From: Candidatus Methylomirabilota bacterium
GTDB lineage: Bacteria; Methylomirabilota; Methylomirabilia; Methylomirabilales; 2-02-FULL-66-22
Direction of reading: 5' to 3'
Assembly: GCA_016209735.1 (NCBI GenBank)
Contig: JACQVN010000009.1
Coordinates: forward strand, 113,986-177,985
DNA length: 64,000 nt
Notes under the pieces: generated by a model
The model's input: the letters and a program-made list of their open reading frames with translations, nothing else
The model's database searches: none
Told to the model about the DNA's origin: nothing
Made by a program: the position numbers and the translations under genes
Shown: positions 42,531-50,141 of the stretch, one piece after another
Layout: each line of letters starts with the position of its first letter
Numbering within the stretch: position 1 is the first letter of the stretch

Positions 42531-43448
42531 GTGGAAATCCTCGGCAAGACCAACGTCGATTTCATCGGGAAGCGGCACATCGCCTATACCATCTCCTGCG
42601 TGCTCGTCCTCCTGGGCATTGTCGCTTTCGTCCAGATCTCGCGCGGGGCGGCCAACATGGGCATCGATTTCGCCGGCGGCACCTCGGTCCAGGTCAAGTT
42701 CGCCAAGCCGGTCGAGCTGGGAGACGTGCGGAATGCCCTGACCAAGAACGGCATCAAGGATAGCGAGCCGCAGCAGTTTGCCGACGGCCGCAGCGTGATG
42801 ATCCGGCTGAAGCGGGGCGCCGGGGAGGTGGCCGGCACCTCCCAGCAGGTGGAGACGGCCCTGCGCAAGGAGTTCGGCGACCAGGCCTTCACGCTGGAGG
42901 CCTCCACCGAGATCGGGCCTGCCATCGGCAAAGAGCTCCAGCGGAAGGCCGTCCTCGCCATCGCCATCTCCCTGGCGGGGATCATCGTGTACATCGCCTG
43001 GCGCTTCGAGTTCCGCTTCGGCGTGGCGGCGACCATCGCCACCTTCCACGATGTCCTGGCGGTCCTGGGCGTCTTCTTCGCGCTGAACAAGGAGATCACC
43101 CTCCTGATCGTCACGGCGCTCCTCACCGTCGCGGGGTACTCGCTCACCGACACCGTCGTGGTCTATGACCGGATCCGCGAGAACCTCCGCCTCCGCCGGC
43201 GCGAGTCGCTGGGCGAGGTGATGAACGCCAGCATCAACCAGGTCCTGAGCCGGACCGCCATGACCTCGCTCACCACCATATTGGCCTCCATGTCGCTCCT
43301 CTTGCTGGGGGGTGAAGTCCTCCACGACTTCGCCCTGGCCCTCTCCCTCGGGATCGTCGTCGGCACCTACTCCTCCTGGTTCGTGGCGTCGCCCATCATT
43401 TACGAATGGCGCACGCGGGTCGATGAGCGGCGGAGGGCCCGCCGCTGA
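42531..43448 (+). CDS. secF: Protein translocase subunit SecF
   Basis: 305 aa, GTG start. NVDFIGKRHIAYTISCVLVLLGIV then MGIDFAGGTSVQVKF is the SecF start; six membrane segments with YIAWRFEFRFGVAATIATFHDVLAVLGVFFALN and YSLTDTVVVYDRIRENLRLRRRESLGEVMNASINQVLSRTAMTSLTT carry the proton path. Partner of SecD; the pair is interrupted by about 470 nt of repeat and element sequence, which is unusual. Confidence 0.96.
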   Translation: MEILGKTNVDFIGKRHIAYTISCVLVLLGIVAFVQISRGAANMGIDFAGGTSVQVKFAKPVELGDVRNALTKNGIKDSEPQQFADGRSVMIRLKRGAGEVAGTSQQVETALRKEFGDQAFTLEASTEIGPAIGKELQRKAVLAIAISLAGIIVYIAWRFEFRFGVAATIATFHDVLAVLGVFFALNKEITLLIVTALLTVAGYSLTDTVVVYDRIRENLRLRRRESLGEVMNASINQVLSRTAMTSLTTILASMSLLLLGGEVLHDFALALSLGIVVGTYSSWFVASPIIYEWRTRVDERRRARR

Positions 43449-45216
43449 GGCGGGAATCCTGTCCGTGGGTCCGGGGCGCTGGCAGGTTCGGCCGATCGAA
43501 CCGGCGGCGGTTCACGATCTGGCTCGCGCCCTCCGCATCCCTCCTCTCCTGGCCACGCTCCTGATCCACCGCGGCTGCGCCTCGGCAGAGGCTGCCCGCC
43601 TCTTCCTGGAGGCCCCCCTCGACGCCCTCCCCGATCCCTGGCGGATGGCGGGGATGCCGGCCGCCGTCACGCGCCTCCGGTCGGCCATCGCCCGCGGGGA
43701 GCCGATCCGCGTCTGCGGCGACTTCGACGTGGACGGCGTGTGCGGGACCGCCCTCTTGGCGGCGGGCCTCGCGGAACTGGGTGCGACCGTCAGCTATCGG
43801 ATTCCGCATCGCCTGCAGGACGGCTACGGCCTGCCACGCCGCTTCGTGGCGGAGGCGCGAGCCGACGGCATTCCCGTGCTGGTGGCCGTGGATACGGGGA
43901 GCACCGCCCAGGCCTCGGCCGAGCTGGCGAAGTCGCTGGGCATCGACCTCATCGTCTGCGATCATCACCAGCCGCCCCCCAGGGTCCCGCCGGCCCTGGC
44001 CATCCTGAATCCCCGCCAGCGGGGCTGCGAGTACCCCTTCAAGGATCTCTGCGGCGCCGGAATCGCCTTCAAGCTGCTGCAGGCTCTGGGGGGCAGGGAA
44101 GGGTGCTCCGGCGGGGCGGCGGGGCTGGATTTGGTGGCACTCGCCACCATCGCCGACGCGGTCCCGCTCCTGGGGGAGAACCGCATCCTGGTCCGGAACG
44201 GGCTGCCCCAGATCCGGGCCAGACGCCGGTCCGGTCTGATGGCCCTGGCGGAGGTCGCCGGCCTCGATCTCGCCGAGCGGGAGCTGAAGCCGGGGCACGT
44301 TGCTTTTGTCCTGGCGCCCCGCCTGAATGCGGCCGGACGGATGGAGGAGGCCACGGCAGCCATCCGTCTTCTCTTGACCGAAGATGCGGCCGAGGCCGCG
44401 GCGCTGGCCGGCCAGCTCGATATGCTCAACCGAAAACGGCAGGCGGTGGAGGGCGGAATGCTCGACGAGGCCACGGCGCTCGTGGAGGCCGCCAGGGCCG
44501 GAGGGATCGGTCCTCGCGCCATCGTCCTGGCCTCGGTGGACTGGCACCCCGGCGTGCTGGGGATCGTGGCGTCCCGTCTGGTCGAGCGATACGGACTGCC
44601 GACGGCCCTCATCGCCGTGCGGGGTGAAGAGGCGCGCGGTTCCATCCGGTCTCCCACCGGCTGGCACGTGGCCGAAGGGCTGGCGCAATGCGCGGATCTC
44701 CTCCTGCGCTTCGGCGGTCACGAGGCGGCCGGAGGCTTCTCGCTCGCCCCCGAGCGGATCGCGGCGTTTCGCGCCCGCCTCCAGGTGCTGGTGGACGCGC
44801 AGGTCCCCCAGGGTCGTCTCGAGCCGGTCTTGACCGCCGACGCCGAGGCGGACTTCAGCGCCTTGGACCTCGACTTGGTCGACATGCTGAGCCGGTTGGC
44901 CCCCCATGGGATGGGGAACCCGGAGCCGCTCTTCGTGGCCCGCCGGGTCCAGGCCATGCGCTCGCCCCGTCGGGTGGGGCGGAACCATCTGAAGATGCGG
45001 CTCCGGCAGACCGCGGTGGACAGCCGGGTGCTGGATTCCATCGGTTTCAACCTGGGGGACCTGGTGGAGAGTTTGGATCGACCGGACTCGCCCACGTTCG
45101 ATCTGGCCTTCAGTCCAGAACGTAATGTCTGGAACGGACGGGAGACTCTGCAGCTTCGAGTCCGCGACATACATGTCCACTCTTCCGACGAGTCGGCCGG
45201 TCATGTTTCTCGGTGA
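43423..45216 (+). CDS. recJ: Single-stranded-DNA exonuclease RecJ
   Basis: About 597 aa; DHH-superfamily 5'-3' exonuclease. VCGDFDVDGVCGTALLAAGL is motif I, DLIVCDHHQPP the DHH motif, DLVALATIADAVPLLGENR motif IV, VLAPRLNAAGRMEEATAA and ASVDWHPGVLGIVASRLVERYGLPTALI the DHHA1 part, FGGHEAAGGFSLAPERI its RNA/DNA-binding loop. Start chosen at the ATG 43423, overlapping secF by 26 nt; a GTG inside is an alternative. Confidence 0.94.
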   Translation: MSGGGPAAEAGILSVGPGRWQVRPIEPAAVHDLARALRIPPLLATLLIHRGCASAEAARLFLEAPLDALPDPWRMAGMPAAVTRLRSAIARGEPIRVCGDFDVDGVCGTALLAAGLAELGATVSYRIPHRLQDGYGLPRRFVAEARADGIPVLVAVDTGSTAQASAELAKSLGIDLIVCDHHQPPPRVPPALAILNPRQRGCEYPFKDLCGAGIAFKLLQALGGREGCSGGAAGLDLVALATIADAVPLLGENRILVRNGLPQIRARRRSGLMALAEVAGLDLAERELKPGHVAFVLAPRLNAAGRMEEATAAIRLLLTEDAAEAAALAGQLDMLNRKRQAVEGGMLDEATALVEAARAGGIGPRAIVLASVDWHPGVLGIVASRLVERYGLPTALIAVRGEEARGSIRSPTGWHVAEGLAQCADLLLRFGGHEAAGGFSLAPERIAAFRARLQVLVDAQVPQGRLEPVLTADAEADFSALDLDLVDMLSRLAPHGMGNPEPLFVARRVQAMRSPRRVGRNHLKMRLRQTAVDSRVLDSIGFNLGDLVESLDRPDSPTFDLAFSPERNVWNGRETLQLRVRDIHVHSSDESAGHVSR

Positions 45217-45229
45217 AAAGGGGCGCGCC

Positions 45230-45350
45230 TTCCCGCGATTTCTTTCACGCAAGGACCGCAATGGAGGCAAAAAGGGAACGTGAGAGCTGTTGTTCTTGGC
45301 GAGAGGGAACGGACCCCTGTCTCACGCAAAGACGCAAAGGGCGCCAAGAA
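45230..45350. repeat. ACGCAAAG-type repeats downstream of recJ
   Basis: TCACGCAAGGACCGCAATGG and, 90 bp on, CTCACGCAAAGACGCAAAGGGCGCC, the same octamer family as 3215-3300. No GxxExxY gene here. The remainder of the 410-nt spacer to gmhA (45350-45580) shows no gene. Confidence 0.7.
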
Positions 45351-45586
45351 GAACAAGAACCAGGTTTTCCTTAGCGGGCTTGTCCGGCCTGTCCGCATCC
45401 GACTGGGGCGGACGGAGACCCGTGGGGTGGCGTGCTTGGCGAGAGAGCTGCGCATTTTCTGGCGCCGGAACGGGTCCGAGGGAAGCGTCGAGCCAAATGT
45501 CTATTTCCCTCAAGCAAATCATGAGGTTGGCCCCTCAAGGCATGGCAAAGTCAGGGCCTTATAATGATTACCCGGGCGCTTTTTTC

Positions 45587-45616
45587 TTGACAAGCGCGAA
45601 TCCTGCGGTTTAATTA
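45587..45616 (+). promoter_or_regulatory. Sigma-70-like promoter of gmhA
   Basis: TTGACA (45587-45592) and TAATTA (45611-45616), spacing 18. It lies only 11 nt before the ATG at 45628, so initiation would be too close for that ATG and favours the GTG at 45652. Confidence 0.6.
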
Positions 45617-45651
45617 CGCGAAAAATAATGCTGCACAGACGAGGGGGCTCG

Positions 45652-46227
45652 GTGAGGGATCGGATTCGGCGAATCTTCGACGAGAGCGCGGCGGTCAAGC
45701 GGCGGTTCGCCGAAGAGAATGCGCCACGCATCGAGTCGGCGGCGCGACAGATGGCGGAGGTGCTTCGACGCGGCAACAAGCTCCTGTTTTTCGGGAACGG
45801 GGGCAGTGCCGCCGATGCTCAGCACCTGGCCGCCGAGTTCGTCAATCGGTTCCTCGTAAGCCGGCGCGCCCTGGCCGCTATTGCGCTCACCACGGATACT
45901 TCCGCGCTGACCGCCATCGGCAACGACCTGGGATTCGATACGGTGTTCGCCCGCCAGATTGAGGCGCTCGGGCGACCGGGCGACCTCGTGGTGGCCATCA
46001 GTACGAGCGGGGACTCCCCGAACGTCCTGCGGGCCGTGGAGACGGCGAAGCGGCTGGGGCTGGAAAGCATCGGGCTGGCAGGGGGGACGGGCGGCCAACT
46101 GGCGAGTCTGGTGGATATGGCATTTGTCGTCCCGAGTAACGAGACGCCCCGGGTCCAGGAGACGCACATCACGCTGGGGCATGCGCTGTGCGGCTTGGTG
46201 GACGATCTTCTTTTCGGGCAAGCTTGA
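45652..46227 (+). CDS. gmhA: D-sedoheptulose-7-phosphate isomerase
   Basis: About 191 aa from GTG 45652 (GAGGGGG upstream); ATG 45628 is a longer alternative. KLLFFGNGGSAADAQHLAAEFVNRF with the SIS-domain phosphosugar loop and DLVVAISTSGDSPNVLRAVETAKRLGLESIGLAGGTGGQL, then QETHITLGHALC, match GmhA, the first step to ADP-heptose. The heptosyltransferase at 11-12 kb is a likely end user. Confidence 0.92.
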   Translation: MRDRIRRIFDESAAVKRRFAEENAPRIESAARQMAEVLRRGNKLLFFGNGGSAADAQHLAAEFVNRFLVSRRALAAIALTTDTSALTAIGNDLGFDTVFARQIEALGRPGDLVVAISTSGDSPNVLRAVETAKRLGLESIGLAGGTGGQLASLVDMAFVVPSNETPRVQETHITLGHALCGLVDDLLFGQA

Positions 46228-46267
46228 AAGCGCAGGGGGAATTGGCCATGCAGTGGAGTCTGGAATC

Positions 46268-47302
46268 ATGAAGGGGGGGCTCAAGCGTCTCGCGCTGGCG
46301 TGCGTCATCCTGTTGGCTGTGGAGAGTGCCGTCCCGAGAGTCCTTCTGCTCTCCGAGGCGGTCGGACGACACGGGAAGACGGCAGGCAGGCGGGTCGATC
46401 GCCCGGCCGGGCCGGCCCCGATCACGGAATACCTCGACCTGCCGCGACCGAGCCCGGGTCTGGAGCCGGGCTGGGAGGCGTCCCCGGGAGCCCCGAGCGA
46501 CATTGGCGCCGCCTCCGCCATCCTGGTGGACGGAAATTCCGGAGAGGTACTGTTCGCCCGCAATCCCAACGAACCCCGCCCCCCCGCGAGCGTGACCAAG
46601 ATCCTGACCGCGCTGGTGATCCTGGAGCGGGGCCGTCTGGACGATGCCGTGACGGTGAGTGCCGGGGCCGCCGGGGTCGGGGGATACCAGCTTGGCCTGC
46701 GGCGCGGTCAGCGGGCATCCTTGCAGGACCTCTTGGCGGCGATCTTGATCATGTCGGCGAACGATGCGGCCGTGGCCGCTGCCGAGCATGTCGGCGGAAG
46801 CGTGGCGGGGTTCGCGGGAATGATGAATGCGATCGCCCGGCGTATCGGCATGACCCAGAGCCGATTCGTGAATCCCCACGGCCTCCATGAGCCGGGGCAT
46901 TACACCACGGCGCTGGATCTGGCCCTCCTCACCCGGGTTGCCCTGGATAATCCGACGTTCGCCGGCTTGGTGCGCAGCCGTGAGGCGACCATCACGGTCT
47001 GGAAGCCGGGACGGCGAGGCTTGGTGCCCCAGGCGCGCGTCGTTCGCAGTCACAACCGGCTGCTGGGACGCGTCGAGGGCGTGGATGGAGTGAAGACGGG
47101 CTACACGGACGCGGCGGGACGCTGCCTGGTGGCGTCGGCCAGTCGGGGGGCGGAGCGTATGATCGCCGTTCTCCTGAATGACCCGCAACGATGGAGCGAC
47201 GCAACGATTCTGCTGGAGTTCGGCTTCGAGGCTGCCGCGGTCCGGGCAGAGGCATTGCCGGCGCCCGGACCGATGCCGTGGCGCGAGGCTTCGCGTCGCT
47301 AA
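46268..47302 (+). CDS. D-alanyl-D-alanine carboxypeptidase (S11, DacA-like)
   Basis: 344 aa from ATG 46268, with a hydrophobic export segment LKRLALACVILLAVESAV. PPASVTKILTALVILE gives SxxK, IMSANDAAVAAAEHVGG gives SxN, and EGVDGVKTGYTDAAGRCLV gives KTG. It trims stem peptides of peptidoglycan in the periplasm. The C-terminal end is short and lacks the second beta domain of PBP5. Confidence 0.9.
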   Translation: MKGGLKRLALACVILLAVESAVPRVLLLSEAVGRHGKTAGRRVDRPAGPAPITEYLDLPRPSPGLEPGWEASPGAPSDIGAASAILVDGNSGEVLFARNPNEPRPPASVTKILTALVILERGRLDDAVTVSAGAAGVGGYQLGLRRGQRASLQDLLAAILIMSANDAAVAAAEHVGGSVAGFAGMMNAIARRIGMTQSRFVNPHGLHEPGHYTTALDLALLTRVALDNPTFAGLVRSREATITVWKPGRRGLVPQARVVRSHNRLLGRVEGVDGVKTGYTDAAGRCLVASASRGAERMIAVLLNDPQRWSDATILLEFGFEAAAVRAEALPAPGPMPWREASRR

Positions 47303-47330
47303 GCTCCGCGGAGAGCTTGGAGGGGCTGCC

Positions 47331-48449
47331 ATGACACGCAGGGGATGGTTCTACGTCGGAGGATTCGGGCTGCTCGTGCTCTGCCTGCCGCTCCGCGTCT
47401 TGGCGGCCGAACCACAGGCGCCCCAGGGGCCCTCCGCCGAGGGGTACGTGGTGAAGAGAGGGGATACCCTCTGGGGGATCTCCAGGGATCTCTTCGACGA
47501 TCCGTTCCTCTGGCCGCGGATCTGGGAACGGAACCCGTTCATTAAGGACCCCAACCGCATCTATCCCGGGGATGCCCTGGCGCTGCCGGGCAAAGAATTG
47601 GTGCCGGCCCCGGAGCCGCCGAGGGTCGAGCCGCCGAAGCCCGCGGTCCCGGTTGCCAAGGCGCCGGAGCCTCCGTCCCCCCCGCCCGCCCCGGCTCCCC
47701 CGCCGCAGCCGGTAGTGGTTCCGCAGCCGCCACAGCCCCCGCTGAGCGAGTACGCCTTGGCGTGCATGCCGGTGGTGATGGACGAGGCGACATTGCTGGA
47801 GGGCTCCACCGGGAGAATCGTGCGCAGCGACAAAGACCAGTTGCTGATCTCCCAGCTCGACTCCGTCTTCGTCGCCCTGGCGGGAACCCAGACCTATTCG
47901 CCCGGCGACCGGCTGGTGGTGGTGCGGCCCGCGCAGCGGGTTGTGCAGCCCCTGTCCCAGAAGTCCTTGGGCCGTGCCATGTTGAGCCTTGGTATCCTCG
48001 AGGTCGCCGAGGTGAACGGATCCACCCTGAAGGCACGGGTGAGCTACACCTGCGGGGCCATGGCGATCGGGGATCTGGTCCAAACCTATCAACTGCCGCC
48101 GTATCCGATCGGAAAAGAGACGGAGCCGGCCACGCGGATGCTGGAGGGAATGATCGTGGAGCCCCTCCGGGGGGAGCTGTTGCTCGGCATGTATAGCATC
48201 GTCTTTGTGGATCTGGGGGCATCCCAGGGCACGGTGCCCGGGGATGTCTTCACCATCCTTCGGCCCAGCGCGGCGGTCATCGATGGGTCGGTCAGGAGCG
48301 GCCGGGTCTACCCCATGCCGCCAGAGCGGGTGGGCCAGGGGGTGGCCGTCCGGATCGGCCAGCAAGCGGCAACGGTGGTGCTGACCGTGACGGCCAAAGA
48401 GACGGCGACCGGGGACATGGTCGTTCTCAGCCGCCAGGCCAAGCCTTAG
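47331..48449 (+). CDS. LysM-domain exported protein
   Basis: 372 aa from ATG 47331 with TTGGAGGGG upstream. Signal peptide FYVGGFGLLVLCLPLRVLAAEP, then VVKRGDTLWGISRDLFDDPFLWPRIWERNPFIKDPNRIYPGDALALP, a LysM peptidoglycan-binding domain with a WPRIWERN insertion. A proline-rich linker (EPPRVEPPKPAVPVAKAPEP) leads to a C-terminal domain of about 230 residues with no family name that I recognise. It is probably a periplasmic wall-binding protein. Confidence 0.87.
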   Translation: MTRRGWFYVGGFGLLVLCLPLRVLAAEPQAPQGPSAEGYVVKRGDTLWGISRDLFDDPFLWPRIWERNPFIKDPNRIYPGDALALPGKELVPAPEPPRVEPPKPAVPVAKAPEPPSPPPAPAPPPQPVVVPQPPQPPLSEYALACMPVVMDEATLLEGSTGRIVRSDKDQLLISQLDSVFVALAGTQTYSPGDRLVVVRPAQRVVQPLSQKSLGRAMLSLGILEVAEVNGSTLKARVSYTCGAMAIGDLVQTYQLPPYPIGKETEPATRMLEGMIVEPLRGELLLGMYSIVFVDLGASQGTVPGDVFTILRPSAAVIDGSVRSGRVYPMPPERVGQGVAVRIGQQAATVVLTVTAKETATGDMVVLSRQAKP

Positions 48450-48488
48450 CCCGCAACGTTCGCGAAAAGGACTCGCGAACATTGCGGG
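48450..48488. repeat. Hairpin with GTTCGCGA core after LysM gene
   Basis: CCCGCAACGTTCGCGA pairs with TCGCGAACATTGCGGG around AAAGGAC, one mismatch. No T run follows, so terminator function is uncertain. Confidence 0.75.
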
Positions 48489-48643
48489 CGTACATGACCA
48501 ATGACCAATCCCGCCTATCCGCAAGATCCCGGACCGGGACGGCGGGATGACGAATGGTGGTGGGCGGAAAACAGCGCGCCGTCGAGACGGAACAGCAACG
48601 CCGGATCCATCATTCGGTCAGTGATCACGAGGGCTTCTATTAA

Positions 48644-48684
48644 GCCTGCATTGTTCGCGAGCTGTATTCGCGAACAATGCAGGC
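48644..48684. repeat. Hairpin with GTTCGCGA core before dprA
   Basis: GCCTGCATTGTTCGCGA (48644-48660) is a perfect reverse complement of TCGCGAACAATGCAGGC (48668-48684), loop of 7. It shares its core with the hairpin at 48450. Confidence 0.85.
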
Positions 48685-48698
48685 TGGGGGGGAGCGCC

Positions 48699-49853
48699 GT
48701 GGTCCGCGGGTCCCCGCCGCGGGGCGCCGCGATGCCGGCGGCTGCGGCCGAATGCACGGAACGCGAGGCCCGCTGGGCCCTGGGGCTCGTCCCCCATCTG
48801 GGTGGGGTGGCGCTGGCAGGCCTGCTGGAGGCGTTCGGGTCCGCCCGGGGAGTATGGGAGGCCCCCCGGGATCGGCTGCGGGCCGTTCCCGGCGTGGGGC
48901 CTGCCACCGCCTTCGCCATTGCGGCGTTCCCCTGGGCCAAGAACCTCCGGGACGATCAACGGCGGGCCGCGGAAGCGGGTCTGGCCATCATCGTCTGGGG
49001 TGACGCCGATTATCCTGTCCTGCTGAACCGCATTGCCTCGCCACCTCCTGTGCTCTATCTGCGGGGTCACCTCTCCCCCGAGGATGCCGTCGCCATCGCC
49101 ATCGTGGGGGCGCGGCGCGCCACGGCCTATGGTCAGGATATGGCAGGGGAGATGGCCGGCGAGCTGGCGCGGCGGGGAGTGACGATCGTGAGCGGGCTGG
49201 CGCGCGGAATCGATGGCGCGGCGCACCAGGGCGCTCTCCAGGCGGCCGGGCGCACCGTGGCCGTTCTCGGCTGCGGGCTCGACACCGTCTATCCGCCCGA
49301 GCACGGCAGCCTGGCGAAGGAGGTGGAGCGGGCCGGGGCGCTCCTCAGCGAGTTTCCCGTCGGCACGCCGCCCGTTCGCCTCAACTTCCCGCGGCGGAAC
49401 CGCATCATCAGCGGGCTCAGCCTCGGGGTCGTCGTGGTCGAGGCGGGAATCGAGAGCGGGGCCCTGATCACCGCCCATCACGCCCTGGAGCAGGGGCGCG
49501 AAGTCTTCGCCGTTCCCGGGCGGGTTCATGCCCGCTACAGCGAGGGCTGTCACCGACTGATCAAGGCCGGCGCCAAACTCGTGGAGAGCTGGGAGGACGT
49601 GCTGGCGGAGCTGGTGCCCCAACTGAAGCGCGGCAGGCGCCTGAAGGGGGCCGCAGCACCTCTCCCGCCCTTGACGGCGGAGGAGTTACGGGTTTACGAT
49701 CTCTTGGCGCTGGGGTCCCGACACATCGACGTCCTCATTGGGGAGGCGGGTCTTCCCGGCGGCCGCGTTGCGTCAGTTCTCGTCACCCTGGAGATGAAGG
49801 GGGTCGTGCGGCAACTGGGCGGCAAGGTGTTCGAACGGCTGGACATCGGTTGA
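48699..49853 (+). CDS. dprA: DNA-processing protein DprA
   Basis: About 384 aa. AIAIVGARRATAYGQDMAGEMAGELARRGVTIVSGLARGIDGAAHQGAL is the Rossmann-like DprA core, ESGALITAHHALEQGREVFAVPGRVHARYSEGCHRLIKAGAKLV the second half, ending in a winged-helix. It loads RecA on incoming single strands in transformation. The ORF is open from 48501 through the hairpin; I take the GTG at 48699, which has GGGGGGAGCGCC just upstream; ATG 48732 is the alternative. Confidence 0.92.
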   Translation: MVRGSPPRGAAMPAAAAECTEREARWALGLVPHLGGVALAGLLEAFGSARGVWEAPRDRLRAVPGVGPATAFAIAAFPWAKNLRDDQRRAAEAGLAIIVWGDADYPVLLNRIASPPPVLYLRGHLSPEDAVAIAIVGARRATAYGQDMAGEMAGELARRGVTIVSGLARGIDGAAHQGALQAAGRTVAVLGCGLDTVYPPEHGSLAKEVERAGALLSEFPVGTPPVRLNFPRRNRIISGLSLGVVVVEAGIESGALITAHHALEQGREVFAVPGRVHARYSEGCHRLIKAGAKLVESWEDVLAELVPQLKRGRRLKGAAAPLPPLTAEELRVYDLLALGSRHIDVLIGEAGLPGGRVASVLVTLEMKGVVRQLGGKVFERLDIG

Positions 49854-49885
49854 TCCGCGGCGCGTTCCGGATGGCGGATCGGGCA

Positions 49886-49912
49886 CCCAAGGCTGTGACG
49901 GCCTTGGGTTTT
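49886..49912 (+). terminator. Rho-independent terminator after dprA
   Basis: CCCAAGGC pairs with GCCTTGGG around TGTGACG, followed by TTTTC. Confidence 0.8.
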
Positions 49913-49949
49913 CGCATCTGGGAGGGGCGGGCTCAGCCCAAGGATTGCA

Positions 49950-50125
49950 GTTGAACCACAAAGCGTGTAGCACACGCAGAGAAGGGCTGCATGCCGCCGG
50001 GGTGACTGACGGGAGACGGAGGACCGAGGACGGGAGGCCGGTCCACGGTCTTCCGTCCTCGGTCAGAGGACATGCATCGCCTCTCGGCGGTTTCTGCGAT
50101 CTCTGCGGTGAAGCATCCCTGTTGA
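49950..50125. repeat. Nested repeats between dprA and topA
   Basis: Outer arms with octamer-like CACGCAGAGAAGG and the inverted TTTCTGCGATCTCTGCGGTGAA, around a heptamer array GGAGACG GAGGACC GAGGACG then GGTCTTC CGTCCTC GGTC. Two repeat families are nested. Confidence 0.75.
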
Positions 50126-50141
50126 ATAGGAGTCTGGAAGC

